Below, piece by piece: positions 1 through 9,256 of a stretch of 64,000 bases of DNA. The stretch comes from Pseudo-nitzschia pungens (taxonomy: Eukaryota > Bacillariophyta > Bacillariophyceae > Bacillariales > Bacillariaceae). The notes below the pieces were generated by a model. It did no database searches. It was not told the origin of the DNA and saw nothing but the letters and a program-made list of their open reading frames with translations. The first letter of the stretch is position 1, and each line of letters opens with the position of its first letter. The position numbers and the translations under genes were made by a program. The DNA lies in assembly GCA_037355855.1 (NCBI GenBank), contig CM074758.1:4313001-4377000 (forward strand), written 5' to 3'.

Positions 1-2427
1 CTTCTTCCGGCCACTCTTCTTAAACATCTGACACGTGTGGCAGTGCTTACAAAGGTCCTGGACGTCCTTCCGTAGGCCTTTCCAGGTGAAGACTGAGCGT
101 ATGCTCTGTTCCATTCTCTTTTCTCCGGGATGGACCAACATGCTGTGGTACCATTCCATAACTCTACCCTTGAGTTTATCGGGAATCAGGATCTTTCCCT
201 CTTTGTGGATTAGGTTGTAACCTTCCACCATTTTGGTGGTTAGTCGATTGTCTTTTTCCAGAGCATTCACGATTCCTGTGTCCTGTTGCTGGTAGAACTG
301 AATCATGTCCGGGGCAAGTGGGAATGCACTATTGCCCTGGAATTCTTCCGGCGCTTCTCCAAGCGGGAATAGGAGTTGCCGGAGGTGCTCTTCCTCGTCC
401 GCGTAGGTGAGGGGCTTATTTGGTGGTAGCCATTCCACCGTATCTGCTGGGTCATCCGTAATATCCAGTCGTGATAGTGCATCTGCTGCATCGTTGTCTT
501 TGCCAGCCACATGCTTGACTACCGGGTGGAACTCCTCCATGAGGAGTCTCCACCGGACCATCCTTTGGGTGGGCATCTGCTGATAGAGCAGGTTAAGGTG
601 GTCTGTGTGAATAATCACATCTTGTCCTCGTAGGATTCCTTCGAATGCCTTCAGGCCTTCTACTATGCCCAGGAGTTCTTTTTCTCCAACAGTGTAGTTG
701 AGCTGCGCCGAGTTCAGCTTCCGGGTGTAGAAACCAAGGGGTTTGCCATCTTGGCATACAGTTGCTCCCAGTTGCCTATCGCTGGCGTCTGAGTAGAGAT
801 GAAATGGTTTCGTAAAGTCCGGGAATGCAAGCTTAGCTTCATCTGCGAGCATCCTCTTCGCCTCCATGAAAGCTTTCTGCTCTGCTGGACCCCAATACCA
901 GTTCATTTTGCCCTTTTTCCCTGCGAGTTTGTTCAGAGGGGCTAGGATGTGGGAGCGGCGCTTCCACATGTCCCTGTAAAAATTGACCATCCCAAGAAAC
1001 ATCTTGAGTTGCTTGGTGTTCTTGGGGGCTTCTAGTCGCTTCATCGCCTCCAGTTTCTTTGGCTGGGGCTGAATGCCTTCTGTTGTTAGCAGAAATCCCA
1101 GATATTCCACTTCTTTTTGCATGAAAAAGGATTTTCTCAGGTTGGCTCGGAAGCCAGCATCGTCCAGTCTCTGTAGGACTGTATCGATTTTGCGGAGGTG
1201 ATCCTGTTCGGACTCGCCTTCCCTCTGTATGATCAGGATGTCATCGATATAGACGAGGACATAGTCCAGGTCCCCTAGTAGGTTCATCATGACGGACTGG
1301 AAGATATCCGGTGCACATGCAATTCCCATTGCCAATCGTTTGTAGGCATATTTTCCCCATGGTAAAATGGTAGAGCAGATCTTCTGGCTCTCCTTGCAAA
1401 TGGGAATGGTATAATATCCCTGGGACAAGTCAAGCGCCGTAGCTGACTTGAACTTTTGTAGTCTTTGGATCGTTTCCCCTATTCGTGGTAGTGGGAATGG
1501 TTTCCTTTGGATGGCTGCGTTCATCTTTCGAAAGTCGGTTAGGACGCGAATGTCCCCTGTCTTCTTGGGTTGACAGAAGGTAGGGGATGCCCACGGTGAG
1601 TCGTCATCGTGGGGGAGTTTTTCCAGGACTCCAATATCACAGAGCCTGGTGATCTCCTTTTGTAAGGCTTGTTCAAAGGCATGGGGTACAGAATAGTACC
1701 TCTGCCGGACCGGTTTGACCCCTGGTTGGAGTTCAATGGACACCGGTTCTATATTTTTGAGCAGACCCAATCCTCCTCCAAAGAGTGTTGGGAATTTCTT
1801 CAGTGTTTTCTTCAGCGCTTCCTTGGACGCGTCTGTAATCTCCAGGTCATTGACCATAGCATCTATATCGACTTTGGAGTAGTCGGCGTCCAGGATTTTG
1901 GCTTGCCTTTCTTCCTCTTGTTGGAGGATTGGACTTTGTGTGTTGGCAAAGAATACTGCCTCACATTTGTCCGGGTCAGAGAGCTCCCCCATCCCCTTCA
2001 TGGGAATAGAGTCACCCTGCCATTCGATCGTACGGGAGCTGTATTTTATATCCAGTCCCAGTTGTGCCATTAGATCGGATCCTATAATCATGTCATAGGG
2101 TACTTCCTCATGGTGATGATACTCATCCACTTGGAAGGTCCATTTAATGGTCTTGGAGTTTGAAAATTCTATCAGCCTTAGTCCCACTGAAGCCGCAGAC
2201 TTGGTTCTGAACTTGCCTCCATATGTGTTGTAGGTGACAGATCTTTGGTCTCGGTTCGTTAGTTGACTTCGGTTGACAAAGTGCCTTAGTATGATGGATT
2301 TGGAGCACCCGGAGTCGAGTAGGCCCCGGAGCATCCTCCCCCTTCCCTTGTGGTCCAATACCTCCACACAGACGTCTGCGAATCGGTTGATTACGCGCGG
2401 TCCGGTGTGGATGGTATCAGAAGCCAT
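1..2427 (-). CDS. pol: Pol polyprotein of gypsy element A (protease, RT, RNase H, start of integrase), 3' end outside window
   Basis: Polyprotein that makes and integrates the element's cDNA. Reading from 2427 downward I see an aspartic protease with LLDSGCSK (about residue 40), a reverse transcriptase with LPRIGETI, ALDLSQGYY and the catalytic YIDD, RNase H with LYSDASDRQLG and a later TDHLNL, and the integrase N-terminal zinc site (HPGEKR, then CKHCHTCQ at 30-55). The frame is open for about 800 codons and leaves the window. It starts with ATG directly after the gag UGA stop and in the same frame, so Pol could be made by readthrough or by reinitiation at the abutting ATG. No internal stop was seen. 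Confidence 0.9.
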   Translation of the reverse strand, partial: MASDTIHTGPRVINRFADVCVEVLDHKGRGRMLRGLLDSGCSKSIILRHFVNRSQLTNRDQRSVTYNTYGGKFRTKSAASVGLRLIEFSNSKTIKWTFQVDEYHHHEEVPYDMIIGSDLMAQLGLDIKYSSRTIEWQGDSIPMKGMGELSDPDKCEAVFFANTQSPILQQEEERQAKILDADYSKVDIDAMVNDLEITDASKEALKKTLKKFPTLFGGGLGLLKNIEPVSIELQPGVKPVRQRYYSVPHAFEQALQKEITRLCDIGVLEKLPHDDDSPWASPTFCQPKKTGDIRVLTDFRKMNAAIQRKPFPLPRIGETIQRLQKFKSATALDLSQGYYTIPICKESQKICSTILPWGKYAYKRLAMGIACAPDIFQSVMMNLLGDLDYVLVYIDDILIIQREGESEQDHLRKIDTVLQRLDDAGFRANLRKSFFMQKEVEYLGFLLTTEGIQPQPKKLEAMKRLEAPKNTKQLKMFLGMVNFYRDMWKRRSHILAPLNKLAGKKGKMNWYWGPAEQKAFMEAKRMLADEAKLAFPDFTKPFHLYSDASDRQLGATVCQDGKPLGFYTRKLNSAQLNYTVGEKELLGIVEGLKAFEGILRGQDVIIHTDHLNLLYQQMPTQRMVRWRLLMEEFHPVVKHVAGKDNDAADALSRLDITDDPADTVEWLPPNKPLTYADEEEHLRQLLFPLGEAPEEFQGNSAFPLAPDMIQFYQQQDTGIVNALEKDNRLTTKMVEGYNLIHKEGKILIPDKLKGRVMEWYHSMLVHPGEKRMEQSIRSVFTWKGLRKDVQDLCKHCHTCQMFKKSGRKK

Positions 2428-3867
2428 TCAGTTGTGGGATCCTTTCTTTTTAAAGGTCTTTCTGTACTTTCTTCTGTACTCTTTGAGTTCCCGTTCGGAG
2501 ATGTCGATCTCGTCATCGGAGACTTCGTGGTCAGCTTGGGCCGTGGCCAGTACATAAGAGTACTCGTGGTTCGATAGGTTCCTTCCCCAGTGGGGTTTGG
2601 AGTGTTGCTCAGTGTCTGAGTCTTGTTCTTTAGCCACAAAGTGCTCCTTGAGCAGGTTGATGGTTTCCCGGTCGAACTTCCCCTTCTTGTGGGGACCACC
2701 GGTTAGTTTCCAGCATTTGCCGGCATGGACCTTGCCACAGGTCTTGCATAGCTGTTTGTTGCTGTTGTCCACAGGGCGCTTCTTTTTGCCAGGGGATTTC
2801 CCGTGGTGGGTTCCTCCCCCAGATGCGGCCTTGGGGGTCTTCTTGGTGACACCGGTCTGTTTTTCGAGGTCGGTGATGCGTTGTTGCATTAGTGCTTCCT
2901 TCCGGATGGTGATTTCCAGGTTTTCGAGCTTGTCGATAGTGGTGTTAAAGGAGTGGGTGTAGAGGTCCCAACTAATGTGCTCCAGTTTCTCGCGTTGGGA
3001 GTGGGTCATGTTGGCATCTAGGATTTCCTTCATTTCTCCTTGGGTGAAACTTCTTGGTGTTTCCATTTGGTCACTGCCACATTCCCAGAGGCAATCTGGG
3101 AGGTAGCTTTGGAGTTCGGCCATTCGGTTGGCCCAGGCTCTAATGCCATGTTTGAGGTCCACGCGCATGCCTCGCATGAATCGGCGGAGGACGATATACG
3201 AGCGCTTGCCGTGTTGGTCATTGCCAAAGATTTTGAGTTTGAGGGCATGCATGCATTCCTCGATGACATCCTTTCTGTACTCCTGGGATTGGTAGTACTG
3301 GATGAGGGCGCTTGCGACCTTTTTCTTTGGGATTGGAGACTCGAGGGTGTCGGTCTCCGATTCTTCGTCCGAGCTCGCCTTGGCTGTGTCGGCTTTGTCG
3401 GCGTTTGGAGCTTGCTCCTTTGCCGTCTCCTTGGAGGCTCCCGTGGGAGTTTCGGTGGCGTCTTGCCCCATTGATAGCAGGATGTTTGCTTGGTCCCTTT
3501 GCTCGATCTCTTGGATCTTTTTCTGTACGTGTCTGGTGTGATGGACCTTGTGGGTCGGTTCGGCCAAGTAGGTCCGCGCGAGCGTTCGCTGCACGAGTCC
3601 GAGTGCCTCAATAGAGAGGATTCTCTGTAGAACCTCCAATTTCTGGTCTCCATTGAGTTTGTCATTGCCAGCAATTTTCTGGTCAAAGTCTCTCTTCCAG
3701 ATAAGGAAGAGTTCTGGTCTCTCGGTACCATTGAGAACTTTCAGGTAGTCGCTGAATGCGATTCCACCTTGTTCGCTGTCTACGTTCATCTTTACGGTGG
3801 TGGCGTCTTCCGGCCAGTCCTCCCGTGTGATGTTGAAAGGTTTCAGCTTGGTTCCTTTGGTCGCCAT
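2428..3867 (-). CDS. gag: Gag-like polyprotein of gypsy element A, 479 aa
   Basis: Structural polyprotein that would form the virus-like particle and bind genomic RNA. It starts MATKGTKLKP. Residues about 1-330 resemble a helical capsid region, and a basic stretch with CKTCGKVHAGKC at about 385-396 is a zinc knuckle. The spacing here is C-x2-C-x3-H-x3-C, shorter than the usual C-x2-C-x4-H-x4-C. An acidic then Lys-rich tail ends in KKGSHN before UGA. Pol follows in the same frame with no intervening base. The leader lies upstream (3868 on). Assignment as gag rests on position and zinc knuckle; capsid sequences diverge too fast to recognise directly. Confidence 0.85.
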   Translation of the reverse strand: MATKGTKLKPFNITREDWPEDATTVKMNVDSEQGGIAFSDYLKVLNGTERPELFLIWKRDFDQKIAGNDKLNGDQKLEVLQRILSIEALGLVQRTLARTYLAEPTHKVHHTRHVQKKIQEIEQRDQANILLSMGQDATETPTGASKETAKEQAPNADKADTAKASSDEESETDTLESPIPKKKVASALIQYYQSQEYRKDVIEECMHALKLKIFGNDQHGKRSYIVLRRFMRGMRVDLKHGIRAWANRMAELQSYLPDCLWECGSDQMETPRSFTQGEMKEILDANMTHSQREKLEHISWDLYTHSFNTTIDKLENLEITIRKEALMQQRITDLEKQTGVTKKTPKAASGGGTHHGKSPGKKKRPVDNSNKQLCKTCGKVHAGKCWKLTGGPHKKGKFDRETINLLKEHFVAKEQDSDTEQHSKPHWGRNLSNHEYSYVLATAQADHEVSDDEIDISERELKEYRRKYRKTFKKKGSHN

Positions 3868-4766
3868 GGTGATTTAATCAGTTGTTTATTAAGTTACTTT
3901 AGTTACACTATTTCTGTTATCTTTGCTGCTTGTGTTGAAATTGAGCAAAAAGTGATTGCTCAGTTCCTCCAGTTCTTTTGTTGCATTTTTACACTGTTCT
4001 CGTGATAACTCGTGTTGTAACTGATCTTCCCCCTGGTTTGTCCAGTGGTGGGAGTTGTTTCTCTCTTTAGTTCCCGGGAATCCTGTGGTTCTCCGGAGTT
4101 GTTTCTGTTTTTTATTTTGTGGGATTCGATTCCCGTGGTTCTCCGGCGTTGCTTCTCTATTAAGCGTTCACCGGGCCGGTCCCACTTCCCGTGTCCCGTG
4201 GGATTAGTGGTGTTTGGGTATTTGGTTATATACCTTTCCGGATATCCGTATATTTTGGTTTTGGTTGGCATCCCCTATTCGGTCTGTCCATCCACTCAGT
4301 GTTGGTCCAATTAGTCCACTCACTGGATTATGTGTCACTTTTTCGACACTTATTTCATTATTTCTTTGTTCGATTGTTTCTGCTGTCGACCATGGTCCTG
4401 TTTAGGTACTTAGGTGTCTCTGTTGCTGCTGTTGCTCCCTTCTTTGGGCGACAATAGTTGCTGGGGTCGGTCTTCCTTGTGCTGCAGACACTGGATATCC
4501 TTCTCCCTGTTTTTGCTTCTCTGCGCCTCCATTTTTGGCAGTCTTTCGGTCTCGTTGGCGCCTCGGCCGATCGATCTCTTTCTGCTCATGGTCATCAGCG
4601 CTCAGCTTGATTTTAAAATCATGCCATACCCCGGGTCTACTAGTGATTAGAATAGTAGTGATATGCAAATTGTGAGCCCTATTGGTTAGTCTATTTGCTA
4701 CAGTTCTAAGAGCCCTCCGAATCAGCGATTCTGTCGGCTCGCTGATTCTTTTATCCTTATCCTTAA
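3868..4766. other. Leader and probable LTR of element A, then unassigned sequence
   Basis: No gene is supported here. Two short related blocks containing GTGGTTCTCCGG lie near 4085-4145. No clear TGG-type primer-binding site or paired LTR ends were found. On the minus strand a stretch around 4405-4640 reads like protein (DFKIKLSADDHEQKEID, then a Gln-rich end), but it lacks a start and merges into the antisense of the coiled-coil repeats, so it is not called. Confidence 0.4.
4224..4234 (-). promoter_or_regulatory. TATA-like box in the probable LTR of element A
   Basis: The minus strand reads GGTATATAACC about 360 bp upstream of the gag ATG, in a GC-poor patch within the presumed LTR. A TATA box is expected in the U3 part of an LTR. 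The call is positional only; no start site can be seen. Confidence 0.3.
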
Positions 4767-6124
4767 TCCAGTCCCGAGTGGACTCGTGACTGTATTTTGG
4801 TGCACGGCAGTGCTCGACGTCAGAGAGAGGCAGAGAAGGAAGAGTATGCCCGATGGCAGATGAAGCAGGCTGAGCAAGCTCGACTTCATAGAGAGAAGAT
4901 GGAGCAGTTGCGTGCTCAACGTCAGAGAGAGTTAGAGCAGGCTGAGCAAGCTCTACGTCAGAGAGAGTTAGAGCAGGCTGAGCAAGCTCGACGTCGTGAG
5001 CAGGCTTAGCAAGCTCGACGCCACCAGTACGAGTTAGAGCAGGCTGAGCAAGCTCGACGCCACCAGTACGAGTTAGAGCAGGCTGAGCTCGCTCGACGCC
5101 GCGAGGCTGAGCTCGCTCGACAACTTGAGTTAGAGCAGGATGACCACGCTCGACAAAGAGAGTTAGACCAGGCTCAGCGTGTGGACAATGATTTTTTGAC
5201 GGAGCTAGCCGACGCAGCCCAGATTGCCCCAAACCTGAGTGAAGCAGCTGAGCGGGCAGCTTCGGTCCAAAAGGCAAAGAATAAATCTGACGAAGCCCAA
5301 TTTCGCAGGGCACAACGGGAAAAGAGTCGAAGTGTACAAGAACTCGAGAAACAAAAGAACAAAGCCTTTGATTTAGCTGAGCGCATGGATAAGAAGAACA
5401 AGGACAAGCGTTCTCAGAAGGTACTACAAAATCGAATGAGCTCGCAAGATTACATGGTTTCTGTCAAATTTTATTGCGAAAGGCAAGTTGACTGTTACTA
5501 TGACGGATCGATCTATAGTATTCCTGCAAGAACTGATGTAGAAGTCAGTGCCAAAGTTGGTACTGTATTCCGTTTTGAGGGAACAGACAGGGCTTATGAT
5601 GACTACACTGTTCCAGAAGCACTCGTTCAGGAACACAAGATTTTGCCGCGCACACTTCAAGTCAGGCTGATCTATGAGGAGGATATCGAGGTTTACATTG
5701 ACGGGGAGCCCGCCCACGATTGTGCCATGGCCCAAATCCCTTACTCGGTGATGTGCGAAATTGGAGAAGTACTTGAATTTAAGGGGAGTAAACAATACGA
5801 AAAATATACTGTACCGAATCAGTATGAATTTGTAGATCATCATGTCACACCAATCTCTTCACCGATCCGTGCAGAAAACTCTTCTCCGATCCCTGTTTCA
5901 CCGATCCCTATTGCAGAGTACCCTCCGATGCCTCCTAAGCAAGGGGCTCCTGCGCCCAACCTTCGAACTCCGTTGGCAGAATGACTCCAAGATAATAATG
6001 TTGAAACCAGTTCATTCCACTCTGTTGACGACTCGCTAAGCTCTTCATCGCTTGATCCGATCAAAACATTGGAAGACGCTAGTTTCCTCCTTGCTGAGTT
6101 GGAAAATTACATGATTGGTTCATG
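4767..6124 (+). pseudogene. Coiled-coil protein with a duplicated C-terminal domain, interrupted by two in-frame stops
   Basis: Family not recognised. One frame carries a long Glu/Gln/Arg coiled coil (heptad-like QAEQARRR units, about 4800-5440). Two tandem domains of about 65 residues follow (VKFYCERQVDCYYDG... and VRLIYEEDIEVYIDG...); both have a V-x-x-E/K-G-x-x-x-x-F-x-G core and end in YTVP. A Ser/Pro tail and a last block ending ELENYMIGS come after. TAG at 5007-5009 falls where sister repeats have GAG, and TGA at 5982-5984 is followed in frame by 46 coding-like residues. No ATG lies between the upstream stop (4764-4766) and the coiled coil, so the 5' end is lost or in another exon. The frame is otherwise intact, so a recent loss, readthrough or base-calling error are all possible. 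Confidence 0.55.
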
Positions 6125-6208
6125 ATTCGTTTACTATAGATTATATATATTTTTTACTCTACGCTGGGCTTTCTACTCTACGCTAGACTACACTAGACTA
6201 CACTTAGC

Positions 6209-7000
6209 TCAACTACTTTTGTATTGCTTGCCCTTTACTCTCAAGGTGTAAAGGTACTTCGCTGTACTGATCTCTTGATGGACTTTGTCACGAAATACAT
6301 TCAACGGATACTCCCCATGGTATTCTTCCCGAGACTTCCATAACTCCATTTTCTTCATCTGGTCCACAAGTCCTTCGGCTATGTCTTTTCGTAGCAATTG
6401 CTGAGATTGAGAGCCCTGCCACTCCGTATAGCCTTTGTGGCTGTAACAAGATATTTTGTTGTTTTGGACGTACAAATCAAAAGCAGCTTTATCTTCTTCG
6501 GCCCTTGATATGCTCTTCTTGATGCTCTTCCGGAGGGCTGAAACTCGAGAAGAGAACTTTTTGTACGCATACTCAGCGTATTCTGGACGCATCAAATATA
6601 TTTCCTTCAACGTTAGGCTTCCTGCTTCAAGAGGCACAATCCTATCCTTCATGTCCTTGTAGAGCAATTTTCTCGCAAGGGAGTTTTTCCATTTTACTTT
6701 CGGCTCTTGAAATGCGGCATCAGATGATCTCTCTTGTGCTCTTTGCCCGTCTTCAAAGTAATGAGCTGGACTGCCTTCTTTTGTAATCTTGACCCAATGG
6801 CGTAATCCATGCATGAGCTGGCCTGATGGATCGCAAGCGTACCTAAACCGATAGAACTTCTTTCCGTTCTCTTCAAATTCGCTGTCCAAAACAACACAGC
6901 TTCGGTGATCTTTACGTGGGCACGACTGTTCCGGCTTGATGAATTTTGTTAAGATTGACGCTTCGGCGCCCACTCCAGCGCGTAGCGATATTCTTACCAT
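6209..7000 (-). CDS. Hypothetical protein, 263 aa
   Basis: No function can be assigned. The ATG at 7000 gives MVRISLRAG; a TTG two codons earlier is unlikely to be used. The sequence has no signal peptide or membrane segment. It is basic and Trp/Tyr-rich, with HWVKITKEG at about 88-96, a helical Arg/Lys middle (SSRVSALRKSIKKSIS) and a C-terminal block with TEWQGSQSQQLLRKDIAEG and WKSREEYHGEYPLNVFRDKV. From memory, similar W-x-G-S-x-x-Q-x-L-L-x-x-D plus E-Y-P-L-x-V-F-R blocks recur in diatom hypothetical proteins, perhaps tied to repeats; I cannot verify this. Its 3' end faces the 4767-6124 frame 85 bp away, so the two form a convergent pair. Confidence 0.6.
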   Translation of the reverse strand: MVRISLRAGVGAEASILTKFIKPEQSCPRKDHRSCVVLDSEFEENGKKFYRFRYACDPSGQLMHGLRHWVKITKEGSPAHYFEDGQRAQERSSDAAFQEPKVKWKNSLARKLLYKDMKDRIVPLEAGSLTLKEIYLMRPEYAEYAYKKFSSRVSALRKSIKKSISRAEEDKAAFDLYVQNNKISCYSHKGYTEWQGSQSQQLLRKDIAEGLVDQMKKMELWKSREEYHGEYPLNVFRDKVHQEISTAKYLYTLRVKGKQYKSS

Positions 7001-7094
7001 GTTCAATTTTCCGACGGGACCGGATCGAGGGGAGGTGAAGTGAGGTTAGGTAAGGTGGTTCGGATCAGATTGTTAGAGAGGTAGTAAGTGAACC

Positions 7095-7187
7095 ATGGAC
7101 TGTATCGCTGTACTCCAGTTTATCCTAGATCAATGTTTCTGTATGGACTGTATCGCTGTAATCCAGATTGTTTTAGATCAGCATAGG
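7095..7187. repeat. Tandem duplication of about 48 bp
   Basis: The block starting ATGGACTGTATCGCTGTA occurs at 7095 and again at 7143, each followed by a related TCCAG...TAGATCA segment. Confidence 0.75.
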
Positions 7188-7214
7188 TTGCCATCGTTTT
7201 GTGTGTCATATTTT

Positions 7215-7560
7215 TCCGAGTTCCGACGAGTTGGTGTGTCTGATTGAGTTACGACAAGTTAGTCGTGCGTCTGATTTTAAATTCCGACGAGTTCCGAAGA
7301 GTTGGTGTTTCTGATTTTGAATTCCGCCGAGTTAGTGTGTCTGATGTCTGTTTTGAGTTGCAGCGAGTTAGTGTGTTTGATTTTGAGTTGCAGCGAGTTA
7401 GTGTGTCTTACGTTATTGTGTCTTCCGTTATTCCTCCTCTTATTTTTTTGAGTTGCAGCGAGTTAGTGTGTCTTACGGTAACCTTACCGGTAATCTTACC
7501 GTATTATTCTGAGTTGCAGCAAGTTAGTGCATCTTGCTTTGGGTTGCTGATTTCGAGTTC
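7215..7560. repeat. Degenerate tandem repeat, unit about 26-30 bp
   Basis: Variants of GAGTTGCAGCGAGTTAGTGT followed by GTCTGATTTT or GTCTTACG repeat imperfectly through this stretch. It spells a short open frame (7244-7642) that I treat as a by-product. Confidence 0.65.
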
Positions 7561-7574
7561 AGCGTGTTTTTGCG

Positions 7575-7922
7575 TTATGCGTCTAAAAATTCTTCAGTTT
7601 ACTACTGAGTTCTACGCTAATTTGGACCAGTTGTGCGTCTAAAAAAGTTTTAGACGCATAACTCTGTAGAATTGTACACACGTTAGTACATGTTTTAGAC
7701 GCATAAGTTATGCGTCTAAAATTTTTTTAGACGCATAGTTATGCGTCTAATATTAGACGCATAATCGTGGGTTATGCGTCTAATATTAGACGCATAACTA
7801 TGCGTCTAAAAAAGGTTTTAGACGCATAGTTATGCGTCTAAAAAAGTTTTAGACGCATAGTTATGCGTCTAAAAAAGTTTTAGACGCATAGTTATGCGTC
7901 TAAAAAAGTTTTTAGACGCATA
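7575..7922. repeat. Array of alternating inverted short repeats (TATGCGTCTAAA / TTTAGACGCATA)
   Basis: About 18 copies of a 10-13 bp motif occur in about 350 bp. They alternate in orientation, so neighbouring copies form hairpins separated by poly-A/T loops or by short spacers. Copies nearly all keep the GACGCATA/TATGCGTC core while spacers vary. No gene overlaps. Confidence 0.85.
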
Positions 7923-7957
7923 ATTTTAACGTCTATAACGGTTTTAACGGTTATAAC

Positions 7958-7989
7958 TTTTCGCGCGGTCCTCAAAAACCGCGCGAAAA
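7958..7989. repeat. GC-rich hairpin, 12-bp perfect stem
   Basis: TTTTCGCGCGGT (7958-7969) pairs with ACCGCGCGAAAA (7978-7989) across an 8-nt loop. It closes the inverted-repeat array on its right side and may be an element end. Confidence 0.7.
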
Positions 7990-8560
7990 TAAAACCATCG
8001 GATGGCCCTGTAGACTCACTAGTATTTGCCAGCACTTGTCGTGCTGTTGTTATTTCTGTTATCTCCTGCTCTCTCCTATTGCTGCCTGATGGGCAGGTAT
8101 CATGGCATAACAGGCCATACTTGCTATATTAGTAAAAGCAAGGTCATGGACCAAAATTGGGGCAAAAAATTTGGTGCACTTGCTTGACCATGTATTATTA
8201 TTAATTTATTTATTTATTACTACTACGTAGTATTTCATTGAGTAAGACCTTCAGGTTAAGGTTACCTTTATGTGCACAAGAACAACAAGAAGACCTCTGA
8301 AGTCTACTATCCATAGTGGGTTTGATAATTTGTTGATTTAAGAATTATTATTAAAATTAACTAAAAGATAAAATAGAATGTTTCTGGTACAACGTGTTGT
8401 TTGTCTTGATAAAAGTCTTGATAAAAGCAAACAGACATAGAGAAGCTTTTGGAATGGTCTTAAAGAACCTAAAGAAGTCATAGAGAACCTGAGTCGGGGA
8501 CATTGGTCATAGAGAACCTCAGTGTTTGTTTCTTAATTCATAAATAGATTGGTTCTTGAG

Positions 8561-8585
8561 TGTCGTAGTTGTGGGAGATACGACA
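8561..8585 (+). repeat. 25-bp palindromic motif, left copy
   Basis: The motif begins TGTCGTAGTTGTGGGAGATA and ends CGACA; its ends TGTCGTA and TACGACA pair with each other. An inverted copy with 24 of 25 matches lies at 10806-10830. Confidence 0.65.
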
Positions 8586-8795
8586 ACGGTATACCGGTAT
8601 ACCGTAAGGTTAACCATTTTTCAGTATTTCGGTTTGGTAATTAAGGTACCTTTACACGTGTACCGTACATTAAGTAATTTTTCGATTTCTTGTTGGTTGT
8701 GTGACAATTGATTATGTGTCGTGATATTATTATCTTTATCAACAAACAAATTCTAGGACCGAACGGAAAGAATACGAATTCTAAGGATCTCAACT

Positions 8796-8850
8796 TCTGT
8801 AGAAATGAGTAAGGTTCTTAATTGGTGGGGATGTAGAACCGGGGGACAGG
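8796..8850 (+). repeat. Partial copy of the CAGCTGTCCCC palindromic element
   Basis: This copy retains TTCTGTAGAAATGAGTA and GATGTAGAACCGGGGGACAG, the right half of the family described at 11085-11254. The left arm and the outer right end are missing. Confidence 0.5.
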
Positions 8851-9256
8851 AGTGCCCGATACTAATAACAGTTTTTCAGGGGAAAAATGAAGGTGGGCTT
8901 ATTGTTTGATTGACCACATGCTCAATAAAAATCAGATCGGCAATAATAAAATAGCTGAACCGAAATAAAAAATTAGGGAAACACGTTCCAATCTGAAGAA
9001 CATTAATGAAGAAATCTGATTTTGATTCGCAGAATCAAGAATCGTTATTAATTAAAATAAATAAAAAAAATTAAAAATAATTAATATCATAAATCAAAAA
9101 TACTACAAAGTTCCTACCAGGAACATGGTTGATTTTTAGTTTTTTGAAGGAATTCTGAAATTCCCGGTCCTCCCCCCTCGCTAAAAATATGAGAATCGCG
9201 CGCCGTGCGCGATTTGAGAAATTATTTTAAAAAAATAATTTCCCGCAGTACCCAAA

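Larger units (their letters stand above)
1..4400 (-). mobile_element. Ty3/gypsy LTR retrotransposon A, 5' part, cut by the window edge
   Basis: The minus strand reads leader, gag (2428-3867) and then protease, reverse transcriptase, RNase H and the integrase zinc-binding module, which runs off position 1. That order, with integrase after RNase H, defines Ty3/gypsy (Metaviridae). The outer boundary near 4400 is a guess: only one end is in the window, so the LTR cannot be fixed by comparing two copies. Both reading frames look undamaged, so this copy may be recent. It is unrelated at sequence level to elements B and C but shares their unusual gag-UGA-pol arrangement. Confidence 0.85.

Noticed and set aside
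4402..5313. 303-codon minus-strand frame with VELAQPALT repeats
   Set aside because: It is the antisense of the coiled-coil repeats on the plus strand, whose other end has non-repetitive coding sequence.
7575..7922. CRISPR array
   Set aside because: Repeats are 10-13 bp, alternate in orientation, and have no spacers of regular length.
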